Origin: Collybiopsis luxurians FD-317 M1
Taxonomy: Eukaryota > Basidiomycota > Agaricomycetes > Agaricales > Omphalotaceae
Reading direction: 5' to 3'
NCBI GenBank assembly: GCA_000827265.1
Contig: KN834876.1
Coordinates: forward strand, 1-64,000
Length of the DNA stretch: 64,000 nucleotides
The translations under genes were made by a program, and so were the position numbers. Within the stretch, counting starts at the first letter, position 1; each line of letters starts with the position of its first letter. Shown here in pieces: positions 25,653 through 36,841 of the stretch. The notes under the pieces are model-generated. The model saw nothing but the letters and a program-made list of their open reading frames with translations. It made no database searches and was not told the origin of the DNA.

Positions 25653-27594
25653 ATGTTCGCCACAAAAGTCCCCCCACTCACTGCCAGAGTCGGGTTGGCT
25701 TGCCATTCTTGTTTTACTGAACGCTCTACGGATAAAGCCCTCGCTCGATGCTCCAAGTGCCGTAGCGTCAGTTACTGTAGTCCAGGTTCGCGTCCATTGA
25801 ATTGGCCGAAAGTTTATCAAAGGCTAACGCAAATCCTTTTCCCAGATTGTCAAAAAGTAACTTTGTGGCGTTCAGGATTACGATGAAGCTTCTAATGAGC
25901 CATTTTCGCAGAGAGATTGGGCCAGCCACAAAGCTCTGTGCAAAACTCTTCACAAGATTGAACACGATCCCGTAGCAAGAGCTTCTCTTCTCTTCAATCT
26001 GCCCGAAGGCCCGTCTTCAGATTCCGATATTTTAAATCGCATCTGCACAGTAAATGCGGGAAACCTTATCGCCCTCATCAATGCCTCGCTCAACCGACCG
26101 ATGAACGTGGTCGAGCAGAATATTGTGGTGTACGAGCCGAAATGTCTAGCATGGTACGAATATCTCTCTACACCTATATTGCGATTAACGATGACTTTTT
26201 TTTTTGCCTTTAGCACTCGTACAGACCGTATCCTTCGAATTGAAACAGGCGATCCTTCCGCTGGCCTCAAGTCCTGCTCTGAATGTCACCTAGCCTTCTT
26301 TTGTTCCGAGGCGCACTGGAAGGCCGTCTCCTACAAACACATTTCCGAACCCTCCACGGACGGACACGATGGTCTCAGTCAATGCGCTCTCAACAACGAT
26401 ATCCTCATCAATGCCCGATTCGACGTTATCATGAATCCGAATCCTCAATCTGGCGTCTTTCAATGGGCTCCCGAACGGGTCAAAGATATGTGGATGCCCC
26501 TCCCAAACGAACCTGCGTGGGACGCGGAGGTTGGTGAGCATTTGAGACGGATGACGAAGAAGCATTACGGTGACGCTCGAAGGGGCCCGCCGACCAAACC
26601 GTTTATCTGCGCGTCATCAGAAGGGCTGTCTTTTCCCATGACAATCCTTTATGCGTTACAGAATCTGAACCAGGGCGATGATGGGTGGACCAAGAAGGAT
26701 ACGTTGACTATTCATGTAACGTTCTCTGCATTCGATCGACTCCCTGGTGTGCTAACCTTTTACTAGATTCTAGGCGCGTCAGTAGAAAAAGAAGTCATGT
26801 TTGGTCAAACTTTCGAAGAAATTTTACATTGTCTACCAAAGGTTAGAACCTTGAAGGTGAGATGAATCATCTTTCATGACCTGTAGCTTCCTCATTCGAT
26901 TATCATAGCTCCTTCTATGCGGGCCGGACTTGAAATCGTTGCCCGGAGGGGATTTGGGTCGCGAAGTTGCTATGGAAGTTTGTCCGTACGTCCAATCTTT
27001 TTTTCTCGATTGTAGATTGACTGTCGAAACTCCTGCCGTGTAGCCTTTGTCGGCGCCGCAGACGCAAACGGATTCATCAACATGTAGCCAGGTATGTTTA
27101 TCATTCTTCTCCTTTTTTTGACCATCTCATCTATGTTTAACGCTCGTTTCGTGAAAAAGCAAGTACCACGACTACGTTCAGAATCAAAAATCCAAACGCC
27201 CTAACGGTTTCACCCAACCCGACCTAGCAATCGCGTTCAACTCCGGCTGCTCCCAATCCGAAGTCGAGTCGTGGAAAGGCACGATCAAGATTTTGGTCGA
27301 CGAGAGGATTCCGACGGTTTTCACTGTGAGTTACCGCCATCAACGTCTCCGTTACCCCCCTATAGCTAACGGTACCTCTTACTGTAGTCATATGACCGCG
27401 AAGAGGCCGAGGGCGAAGCAGCCATTCTTCGCAATGCCGGTGCGACTTTGGTTCCCATCCTAGGTCCGAGGAAGAATCCCTGGGGAAGCCAAGTGCTGAG
27501 GCCGGAGCCTAACAAGGTCGAAGGATACTTTGCTTCGAATGGGTGGCTTTGTGCTGGGTTTGGGAAAGGCTTGGGTGTCAAAGGCAGTACTTGA
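25653..27594 (+). CDS. MYND zinc-finger protein with MSS51-like C-terminal domain (paralogue 3)
   Basis: Exons 25653-25785, 25846-25856, 25912-26153, 26214-26715, 26767-26856, 26909-26985, 27044-27091, 27160-27325 and 27388-27594 join to 492 codons. The MYND finger reads CHSC, CSKC, SYCSP, DCQK and WASHKALC, with DCQK encoded by the 11-nt exon. A second cluster follows (CLAC, CSECHLAFFC). The C-terminal domain has LLLCGPDL, CRRRRRK, YHDYVQNQ, PDLAIAFNSG, GPRKNPWGSQVL and NGWLCAGFG. Exon structure is identical to paralogue 1, so both come from one duplicated gene. With paralogue 2 it forms a direct tandem pair about 450 bp apart. Biochemical role unknown; partner binding through the MYND finger is likely from family knowledge. 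Confidence 0.85.
25846..25856 (+). other. 11-nt microexon of MYND paralogue 3
   Basis: ATTGTCAAAAA between a CCCAG acceptor and a GTAACT donor. With the preceding base it codes D-C-Q-K, matching the paralogue 1 microexon in size, phase and function. Confidence 0.7.
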
Positions 27595-28328
27595 AAGAGG
27601 GCAGAAGGGGATCGCCGATCGCTGATGAGGCGTTGAGACTAGAGAAATTCAAACATCGGAACCTTGTTGAAATATGTGTGGCTTTTCGACGTCAATGTAC
27701 TAAGTAGCTTCTAGAGTTATAGCGGATGAATAACAGCTCGATTTGGCAATCGAGGTCGCTTTGATCAACTGCTTTGGCCTGTTGCACCGGAAATTGCCGG
27801 TGTCAGCCGTCAGGCCGAGCTCACCTCAGCGAAGAAAGTTTCGAAGTTCAGATACAGCTATTTGTTTATTTGTAGCATAGTTTTCGAAGAACATGCCTTA
27901 CTGATTGTGTTTATGTCCAAATAAAATATTCCACTCCTGCTCCACTGTTCATTCAAAGACGCGCTAATGATCCAGAATGGTTACAGCACGAAACTCTCGC
28001 TGTCTACATACTACCAGTCACGGAGCTACCGTAGAAAAACTTATGCTACCGTTGTATTCCATGAGCGCGTTGATTGTTTCCAATATTGTTTTACAAGAAT
28101 GCGTACGAAATCATTTAACAAATAATGTACAGTACGTGGCTCAAGCTAGATCCCTACACACTCGTCCCACTTACCACCCAAAAGAAGAAAGAGTCGGGCA
28201 AAGACATAGAACTATAGGAACCGCCAGAAAAGCTCTAATCATTCAACGCCTTGCAGTAGTCAATGTTCACCTCGCCGGGCGCAGGGTTCTGAAGAAACGT
28301 CATTTTGTGTCCAAATCGGACAATTGAA
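27595..28328. other. Intergenic between MYND paralogue 3 and OPT gene
   Basis: The convergent 3' ends of the plus-strand MYND gene and the minus-strand transporter meet here. No further gene seen. Confidence 0.5.
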
Positions 28329-31300
28329 TCAACTCACAAGGGCCCAATTAGGGAACGGATGCGCGGTTCCGCTGCCGCCGTTCACTGCGAACGTACTGAC
28401 GAAAATCATGATCTATGGCGCACGAGAAAATCTATTAGTTAGACCGATGGCCAAAGGATAGCAGAGGAACTAAAAAACGCACCTCGGTTCCACCATCCAA
28501 AGCAGCACTCAGTAGGAAGTTGTATTTACGGAACCAGGTGGCATGGTATCTGAACATCAAACGAAGGATTTTACTTCATGTAAATCAAACGACCATGTCG
28601 CCACTCACTTGCGCAGATAGTATTGCGAAAAGCATGCTACGAGGAATGTCGTAAAGACACTGGAATTGATGCCAACACTCAGGAATCCAAGTTCGGCTGA
28701 AGATGATGTATCAAGTCAGAGCTGCAGTTATGCTGGGCTTTGAATTGATCACTCACCAACAAGAATGGGTGTAAAGACGTAATTGAAACCAAACTTGGGC
28801 CACTTCTTATGCGCAAGCCAGAATGGAATGGGTACCAGGAGTCCCACGAGAAGCATATAAGGAACAAACTTGAGATGAAAAATATGAGCCTAGTGGATCT
28901 AGCAAGAACCGTACCCGCTCACCCCATACTTTGTACCTGTGGCGTACAAAGGTTTACCGAGGGCCCCCCACGCAACAGCGTCACTATTGTACGATTGTAC
29001 CTGGAGACATTGAAACGGTTCAGCCTTCCGACATGCAAAGGCACAATGCAATGGCACCTGTTGACCCGACCAGATATTTGATCCTTGAACGTCCAATAAA
29101 ATTGTCCGTTGAGCATTAAGGACCACCTAGAAGGAAATGAGTTGACAAGATACAATGTCGTCGTAATGTGTTCGCTGTACCCTCATTATGACATAGTTCA
29201 AAATGCCGCCCTATGAATCGAGAGATCAGATCACGGAGTGCGGAGAAACAGCGGCGTCATACAATGACAGTTCCACAGACTTGGACCGTGAAAGTGACTC
29301 GCGGAGGAATCTTGGTGTATTGTCCCTATGGAGCTCAGATAAGCACAGTCCACAAGCATGACAAACGCATCAAAGACTAACTGTTTTCAGATCCTGCAGC
29401 AGAAGGAGCGCCTGCGTGACTGGATTTTCACCGTAGAGTGTGAAATACATGTTGGCGACAGGCTTTTACATATCAGCGTAAAGCTCCAGAAAAGTAATGG
29501 ATAACCCCTACCTTCCCGGGTACCAGAGCTCCACCAAGCATCTGGAAGCAGTTCTGTCAGTTGATGGTAGACATTGTACAAAAGAAGCGAAACGGTACCT
29601 GCATGAGATTTTGGACAAGAGGAGCGTATCCGACTGTCGCATTCAACTACAGAAGTCTCTCAAATACTGTTTCAACCGTAAGGGGAGAAAATTCGGTATT
29701 TACCGTGCCTATAATTGGGACAAAGAATGCTGCGAAAATTAAGGCAACAATCAAGGCCCAAGCAGGGAGACCTGAGTTTGCTGCATATGATAGACCAATA
29801 GCGAGAGCAGCGCAGACTAAGAAAACAACCGCGTAGTACCAGTTGCTGACTTCTTTGTAAATCTGTAGGTAAATGACTAAGTGTATTGGTCTAGCTGACC
29901 ACCCAACGTCCTGACCTTCATTTTTTGATAGTGGGGATCGTCGCATTCTTTAGTCTGCCACACAGGACGTTGTGAGTAGGTGAGGTGAAAGCACAATATT
30001 TCCAGCAAGATTTACTCGGTAGTTTTTGAGAATTTCAGCAAACGCCGGCCAATGCCAGAGGAAGAAGTGTGTGACAGACGCTGGTGGTGTAACGGACGGT
30101 CAGTACACTACGGTTGAAGATATGAAGACCGTCAAACCTCCAATGTAGATTGTTCGGCTAACTTTATAGAGCAGATACGAAGCGGCGTACCAAGGAAGTC
30201 CCTGATTGTGATGTTCAGTATTCAAAATGATACACTAGAATCTTAACATTACCTGTTGCTCCAAGAGGGTGTTGTTTAAGGTTAGATCAGGATTGAGGAT
30301 AGCAAGCTGATCATATTCGGTTCCTGAACAAGGTTCAGAATGTAATCATACGGAAAATCAGCGAACAGACCATTCTCGTAATACAAAAGCTGAGATAAGA
30401 ACGGGAAGTTCTGTGTATTCCAAGTATTTGACACATAGGTAGCACAGAAAACAATCCTAAGTCATCACATCAGAGAAAACTTTGATGCTATAAGGAGGTC
30501 ACGTACATGCAAACAGCGCAACCTGCGTAGAGCGAAAGCATAGTTGACAGGGGCGTAAACATTGCCCCAATGGTGCCTCCGCCTGACCCAACGTAAGCCC
30601 AGTCGAAACACAGAGCGAGGGCTCCCAGTCCTTCATTATTGTTCGCTCCTCCTTTTAGACTGTCAACACAAGGCGTTACAAGAAATACTAGAACATATTC
30701 ACTCACCGAAGATACGAGTTACCCAAGCAGACTTGCGATCAGCAAGACAGAAGATACTGATTCCTGTGAGCGTTCTGTGATCTTGATAAGAATAACGTCA
30801 TACGTCACGAAGAAGGATTCTTACGGCGCGATGTATTCCTGGTAGACGGATACAGAACACGCAATGTGAGTCGAAGATATTGCAATGTCCACTCCGATTT
30901 TCTTACCGGGAACCATTCCCATACGAAAATTCCTATCAGAGTGTTTTATTAGCCCCGGTATGCAAAATTAGACCACTCGGAACCGGACTTCTCGCGTACC
31001 TACGAATACTATCCAGAAAAACCTCATGCGCTTCTTTTGCATAATAGCCTCTTGACCACGGTGAAGAGTGTCGTACCTGTACATAAATGTCAGACTGCAT
31101 CAATGGCGATATTCGTTTCCGGCGCTCACAGCTGTACTTGAGGCATGACTTGAGGGTACATGGCAAATGTCGGGTAAACCAGGAAATCTCGCATGATGCC
31201 GGCAAGGCCGTATCCGATGAGTTGGGAAGCAATGAGCCTGTTAATATTTGAGCCCATTGGTACGGTCAAGGACCATTTGAAACACACGTAAAAATCCCAA

Positions 31301-32304
31301 CACCAGGATTGACCTTAACGTTGTAATAGAGGTCTTGTGAGGCAAAGATACTAATTGCCAGCGATGATGCAGAAGCAGTGGAGGACATGATGGTGATTGC
31401 AACGTGCTCCTTGAGGTCTGAATGAGAATTTCAGCGCTTCCCTGCATTGATTGAACGAGGAGTACACACTGAAAGGACCATGGTTGAAGAACCTACACAG
31501 ATGAATCGTCATAAGCCTACGATACTTTGGTCACTAAGAAATACAGACCTCCAGAACATGTTATCCGGGGTTTTGATACGAGCAGTCGCGCTGGGACCAG
31601 GGATGACTACCTCCATAACCTATCTCTCGAAGTTAAAAGATCCTTCTCGACTCGGACGGAGGAGCAGATACCTTTCCGAAAATGAAAGAGATAATCTGCA
31701 AGACTGTCAGTATCGGCACTTCTTTTCGGCAAACATAATTTCGCACCTGAAGGAACAGCGAGCTAACTGTGATCTACACAGGTATCGGTACTATTGCTAA
31801 CAAATTGAAGAGAAAGAATTCTTACGGTTTGCGGACGGAAATACTATACGCCAGTAGTCAGCTTTAGAGTCAAGTTAAAAAAATTTTTCACGCACAAAGA
31901 TCTGGCCCAGAACAGCCCCAAAGCAAGACAGACCTAGGCCCAGAAACCACAGCCTAAAGGTGAAGATTCGCAGCGTGGGGTCATCCTCAAGGGAGACAAG
32001 GCGGACAGCATAGTCCGCGCTAGTTTCTACGCAATGTTTAGTGTCACTATTCGGGAACTTCCAGACCGGAACACTCACGAATTGGCCTCTCCTTTCCATC
32101 CTCGCCGAGATCGATAAGACGAGGGCTGTCATATACTTCACCGATATCATCTGTATCGATGAGCACGCCCCCTACAGCTTCGACCGTCTCGTTCCTTGCC
32201 GCCTTTTCATCGACGAACGAGTTCGAGCGACTCGGCGCTTTCTCGTCAAACGAGTGCTCCTTCGAATCGTCGCGAAGTGTCGGTACTACCCCAGTGTTCG
32301 CCAT
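28329..32304 (-). CDS. OPT-family oligopeptide transporter
   Basis: A proton-coupled small-peptide (or metal-chelate) importer of the OPT family at the plasma membrane or an internal membrane. The ATG read at 32304-32302 begins MANTGVVPTLRDD, an acidic cytosolic N-terminus. After the first intron comes TSADYAVRLVSLEDDPTLRI and FTFRLWFLGLGLSCFGAVLG, the family's first membrane segment. Later exons show SQDLYYNVKVNPGVGIFTC, GLGALALCFDWAYVGSGGG, TIGAMFTPLSTMLSLYAGC, VPNW-like NWYYAVVFLVCAALAIGLSY, and LPAWALIVALIFAAFFVPI. Near the end come KFGFNYVFTPIL and FVSTFAVNGGSGTAHPFPNW, then ALVS and a stop read at 28331-28329. The gene is split into many short exons; I did not fix every boundary. Nothing suggests it is broken. 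Confidence 0.88.
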
Positions 32305-33412
32305 GCTGAACGAGCTGAGCAAAAGTACGCACAGACGGGCGAGATAAAGCAAAGGGAAGAGGAACCTTCTTCGTTTCTAGAAGATATGCCAAGCTATTTA
32401 TTGCCCACCCACGGAAAGATTCCTAATTGGGGTGGGCTGCAAGGTACCTGAATACACATGGAAAAACCAAAGATAAGGACAACATCGCTCCAACCTCTAT
32501 AGTTTCGGCAGATGAAATATGGCGAATTCACCTAAGAAGACCATCCGATTCTGAACAAGGTGTCGGGGGTCGGGATCGACGTCGTCTTTAACGGGACGAT
32601 GACAGGTGAGTTCTAGCTTGTTGTCGGAGCATGCCACATAGAGTTAAATCACGTCTTATCGTATCACTTTTCATAATCATGGGAGGAATGCTCGTTTCCC
32701 GTGGGGGACCATATGACAGCAATTTGTGCATCGGAAGCAGGAGGTTCTTCCGACGTTACCTCTTTGAAGCTTCCATAAATGAAGTAAGACCAATGCGTGC
32801 CCCGGTTCAGGAAAGCATACACGCTGTGCATAAAGCTAGCTACCTGCTCTTGGCCGGGGCTTGCTACTGCCTTTCTGATACAGAGAGATGCAAAAACCTA
32901 GGAGGCTGAGGAATTTTTTCAATCGGAATAGAGTTTATGCATGCGGGTCTTCACACAAATTATGGCAGCATTGATCCACAGTCATCGGAATTGCGACAGA
33001 ATGCAGCGAGATTGTGCGGCCATTTCGCAGTGTTGAACGGAGGTCCAGTCTTGAAGGGAAATAACTCACGCGATCAGGCCTTTTCAACTTTAGGGCTGGT
33101 CAGAGCGCGTTGCGACGTAACATGTATGCATCCACAACAGTCATTATCTACAAGCGTGTCTATCGAAGAGATAGAAGCACCTTCAACGCTTTGATAGACT
33201 TTTCCTGCTCCCCGGAAGATCACGGATGGCTTCTCAGACAAGTTATTCATCGCATTCTGTACGGCTTGGCGTAATGAATTGCAAACAGAAGCTGACATTA
33301 TGGGGGCCAAATTTAGCTCTACATTTGACTGGAAGACGAGTACCTAACTTCGCGCAAATTGTATCAGTATACACAGAAATGACAGATCAGATCCATCGAA
33401 AAATTTTTTCTA
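32305..33412. other. Intergenic, nothing recognised
   Basis: This stretch holds the upstream region of the OPT gene on the left. No supported coding region. Confidence 0.45.
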
Positions 33413-34900
33413 CTAGACGATAAGACTGTTGCCATCTCTTCCTCTTGCTTTGTAGTCCATCAAAGCCTCCTTCGGATCCTGCAGGAGCACCCCGACTGGC
33501 AAAGTAGGTACACCGCGCGGTATAAACGCTGCCACAAGCGGACCAACATCTTTCCCTTGACGTTGAAAAATAGCACGTTGTTCAATTAGAGCTATCCACT
33601 TGATGGCGTCTTCTGTTTCATCATGATGAATGGTCGAAGCCCGCTCCGTATGACTATCCATCTTCTGAAAATGGACAACGATGAGGGGTGTGTGGGATGC
33701 AAGATGAGGATGGCAACTTTGGTATTCATTTTGTTGCTGAATGAATTCCTTGCATTTAGACCACATCTCGTTTTGGATGGTCCAGAAGATCACTCTAAGG
33801 TCCGGGTCATCAATGACATAAACGGGGCTTTCTGGAGATGCAGGAAGTTAAATATTTTAAGCACATGATTGAGTAGTAGCGTGGTCACTTGCCTGAATCT
33901 TTTCGAGAGATGTATTCCGGTGGGTGCTCCAATGGGTTTCTGTCACTGACGGCTGCAGTAGAATGCTATCATGCACGTAGAGCAGCGGAAAGACTTTGCC
34001 AGAGGAGGAGTAGTACACTGAGAGTGCATTATATTGACGGAATCTAGCGATTATTCAAGCTTCCTTACCTCTAGATTTGCGCAGTAATGTCTGGCTTCTA
34101 CCTTTTCGAGTTCTGTATGGCGCTGGCGATGCAATTCCAAAAAGTCGCGCCACACATACTTCGATACCATATCATCTTCGAACTAGTTGATCCCAATCCT
34201 AACCATTCAGTGGCAGTCTTGCCATGGCTTTTTCAGCTGATGTCTGCACAGAGCGATAGAGTAAATATGCGACGATCACGTCGAGTACCCTTCCACAAGT
34301 TTCCTTCACACTGTACTTTGGGTCGGATAACGATCAATTACCTCAGAAATGCGATATAAAGCCAGCAAGATTCGCCTTTCGAGCGACATGATAATGCTGT
34401 TAAATCCTCCAATACGAAGTGTTGAGCTGAGCAAGCGAATTCCTGCGATCCACATTCCGGCCTCATCAGGGTTGTAATCTTTCAGAGGACAACCTCTTTC
34501 GGTTTTGAGTGAAAACGTTTGGCAGCACGGCACATCAGGTGCATGAGGAAGTACAATATTCGGCAGTTTGATAGAGATTACTGGAAGGGAAGGGATACTG
34601 TAGCGGTGTAGAATGGTACATTGCACCAGTGCTGAAGAGTGCGAGGGTCAATGAACCGCTCTTGGGAAAGACGAAGCATTTTCCCCGCCTCACAAGAGAG
34701 ATCGGGGCCGACAGCTCCAAGTCGCATGGCAGCATCCCCAGCGTTGTTCCAGAACTCATCGCAACTGTAGAATGACACGCTAGCATTGAAATCGGTTAAG
34801 AGAATCACTTTCGATGGATCCCACGAACAGCCACAACGTTATTTACTGTGGGATCGTGAAGTAGCAGCGTATACGATGGCAAGCGGAAAATCCCCGCCAT
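33413..34900 (-). pseudogene. Decayed MYND-finger gene of a second Agaricomycete family
   Basis: The minus strand starts near ATG 34900 (MAGIFRLPSYTLLLHDPT) and shows LLTDFNASVSFYSCDEFWNN, GDAAMRLGAVGPDLS, RFIDPRTLQHWCNVPFYT, KLPNIVLPHAPDVPCCQTFS, GMWIAGIRLLSSTLRIG and YRISEVIDRYPT. A frame break follows after MARLPLNG. The MYND part reads HYCANLEC, FRCSTCMIAFYCSRQ, then a shift at the place of the expected CQ, and HWSTHR. The C-terminus is intact: YVIDDPDLRVIFWTIQNEMW, QKMDSHTERASTIHHDE, PLVAAFIPRGVPTLPVGVLL and DGNSLIV. Long MYND proteins with these blocks are common in mushrooms. At least two frame lesions make this copy probably non-functional, unless unrecognised introns repair them. Confidence 0.7.
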
Positions 34901-36100
34901 AACTGACGTCGATTTGATGTTAGTGGTATGGATGACCATAGCGCGCAATAGCACAACATACATCCCCAGAATTGAAAATGCTTCTAGTTCAAATTCATTG
35001 ACGTCGACTGGATTGCGTAGGGATAGACCTAGGGGCTAAGCGCGCTCTAGGAAGTTTTCACTATGTAGGATGAACTTGCAAGGTATTTCCAGTTTTTTCG
35101 GAATACTGAGACAGCAAACGAAGGGATACTGACCCCCCTGTGAGTTACTTCAAACATCACAACAGCTAAGGACCTTTAAAACTCGGAAACACACCGAACA
35201 TTAACCGGGATCGGAACACCGGAGCCGCTTCTGAAGTCCGTGGGAGGTTAGTTTTGAGACAGACAAGCATATCCTGGCCGCCCTTCATAGGTAACGAACC
35301 GAGCTGAAAGAGGGCGTCGCTAGAACCACATCCTCTCGACCGGAGAGGGCGATTTTTTTTGAGTTTCTAGCGCAAAGAATAAAAGCAGGGTATTTCGTCA
35401 AGTTTTTAGTCCTTAAACAGAGCATAAAAATTGGTATTTCTACTCTACGATCCATAAGAAATTCTTTGTGCATACTTGCTGGTGGTGAATTCAACAACTT
35501 AAACAATAGTTTGCGGCATTTCGGCGATCCCGGTCATTTCCGAAACTTCAGCGCCAAAGATCGGCATCGGTGCCATTTCAGTTCCTGCCAATATCCAAGT
35601 TCTTAATCGCTCTTATTTTCAAAAAATTGCAGGTCTTGCAGCAGTGGGAAAGCTTGAGAGCGACTCTGGGGGATTCACAACCGGCAGGAGTATTGTTCCG
35701 ATCTGGATTCGTCAAATGTTTCGCCAGAACTCGCTTCAACTAGAAACTGAGAAATTCAGGTTATTTCCATCGTTTTATCGTTCTACATTCAGCTCTACAT
35801 TCATCGATACCGATAACGACTCGTCGGTTGTAGCTGAACTAACCGATATCCGAAGACCTAGTCTCAATTTTGGCCAAAGGATAAGGCGGATTCAAGAAAT
35901 AGAAATCGAGTCGTCTCACCCAAACACGTTTATATCTCCGAGATGTATGCGGGTACCCCATTATTCAGTCACGGCGGGAGGGTAGATCAGCGCGAACATT
36001 AGGCCATTAGGGAACCCGACTACAGCTCACTTTCCAGTTATAGAATTTCTGGGCATGGCGCTTGTGAGGTCTTGAATAAAATGCAAAGGACCCCGAGATA
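34901..36100. other. Intergenic, no supported gene
   Basis: Short open frames here have no recognisable domain or splice continuity. The region is probably non-coding. Confidence 0.45.
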
Positions 36101-36232
36101 ACTCCATTTTTCGGATCCATGAGATTATCTGTACCCAAGTACACGTACTCATCCACGTCAACTAGCACTCCATTTTTCGGATCCGTGTAATTGTTTGTAC
36201 CCGAGCATATGCACTCATCCACTTGAAGCACA
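36101..36232. repeat. Two-copy 66-bp direct repeat
   Basis: ACTCCATTTTTCGGATCCRT starts at 36101 and again at 36167. The copies also share GTACCCRAG and CACTCATCCAC-like stretches. The minus strand stays open through both, giving a repeated peptide with TDPKNGVL and MDPKNGVI, but without flanking gene evidence. Confidence 0.6.
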
Positions 36233-36841
36233 AGGATGAATGGCAAGAAATGTACTATACTGACCAATCTTCTAGGAAGGTAAACCAGAACGCGGAGAAT
36301 TCGAAGAAATATCAGCTCGAGTTATTACTACTATTTGCTTATTGCATTGCGGAGGACAGAAAGACGGCAGAAAAGTGAAACGTGAAAACCGGGCTTGGCA
36401 GTCAGACAGAAAGAAAGAAAAAAAAACGCATCAAGACCAAAACGTCATGTGGAAACATACAGTGAAGAGACATGAAGATGGGAGACGTGGAGAGATAAGT
36501 AACAATTGTGGATTACAGCAGAAATCATTTAGGTCTTGACACAATGGAAGAGGGAAAAGAGCACGGAAATAGAGCGACGAAGCGGAGGAAGGGAAAGCAG
36601 ATGGAAGAATATGGTAAGACGAGAAAAAACCAAACTACAGTGAACACTTTAGTATCCTGCTTCTACCAGACCCATTATCGCAAAATGTTCATAACAATGC
36701 ACCCAGAAAAGAGTCCTTGACTGACATCGACGAGCACACCGGCATTGACGGGAGACTGCGGGAAAGGCAGGATCTCAGTCCCGGTTCCCGCCGAACGACG
36801 GAACAAAAGAAGCCCCGGGACGTCTAAAGTGGGATCCCAAC
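36233..36841. other. Purine-rich 3' flank of the Cla4 gene
   Basis: A GA-rich stretch (about 36350-36620) without a gene. Part is probably the Cla4 3' UTR, which would be pyrimidine-rich on the transcribed strand. Confidence 0.45.
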
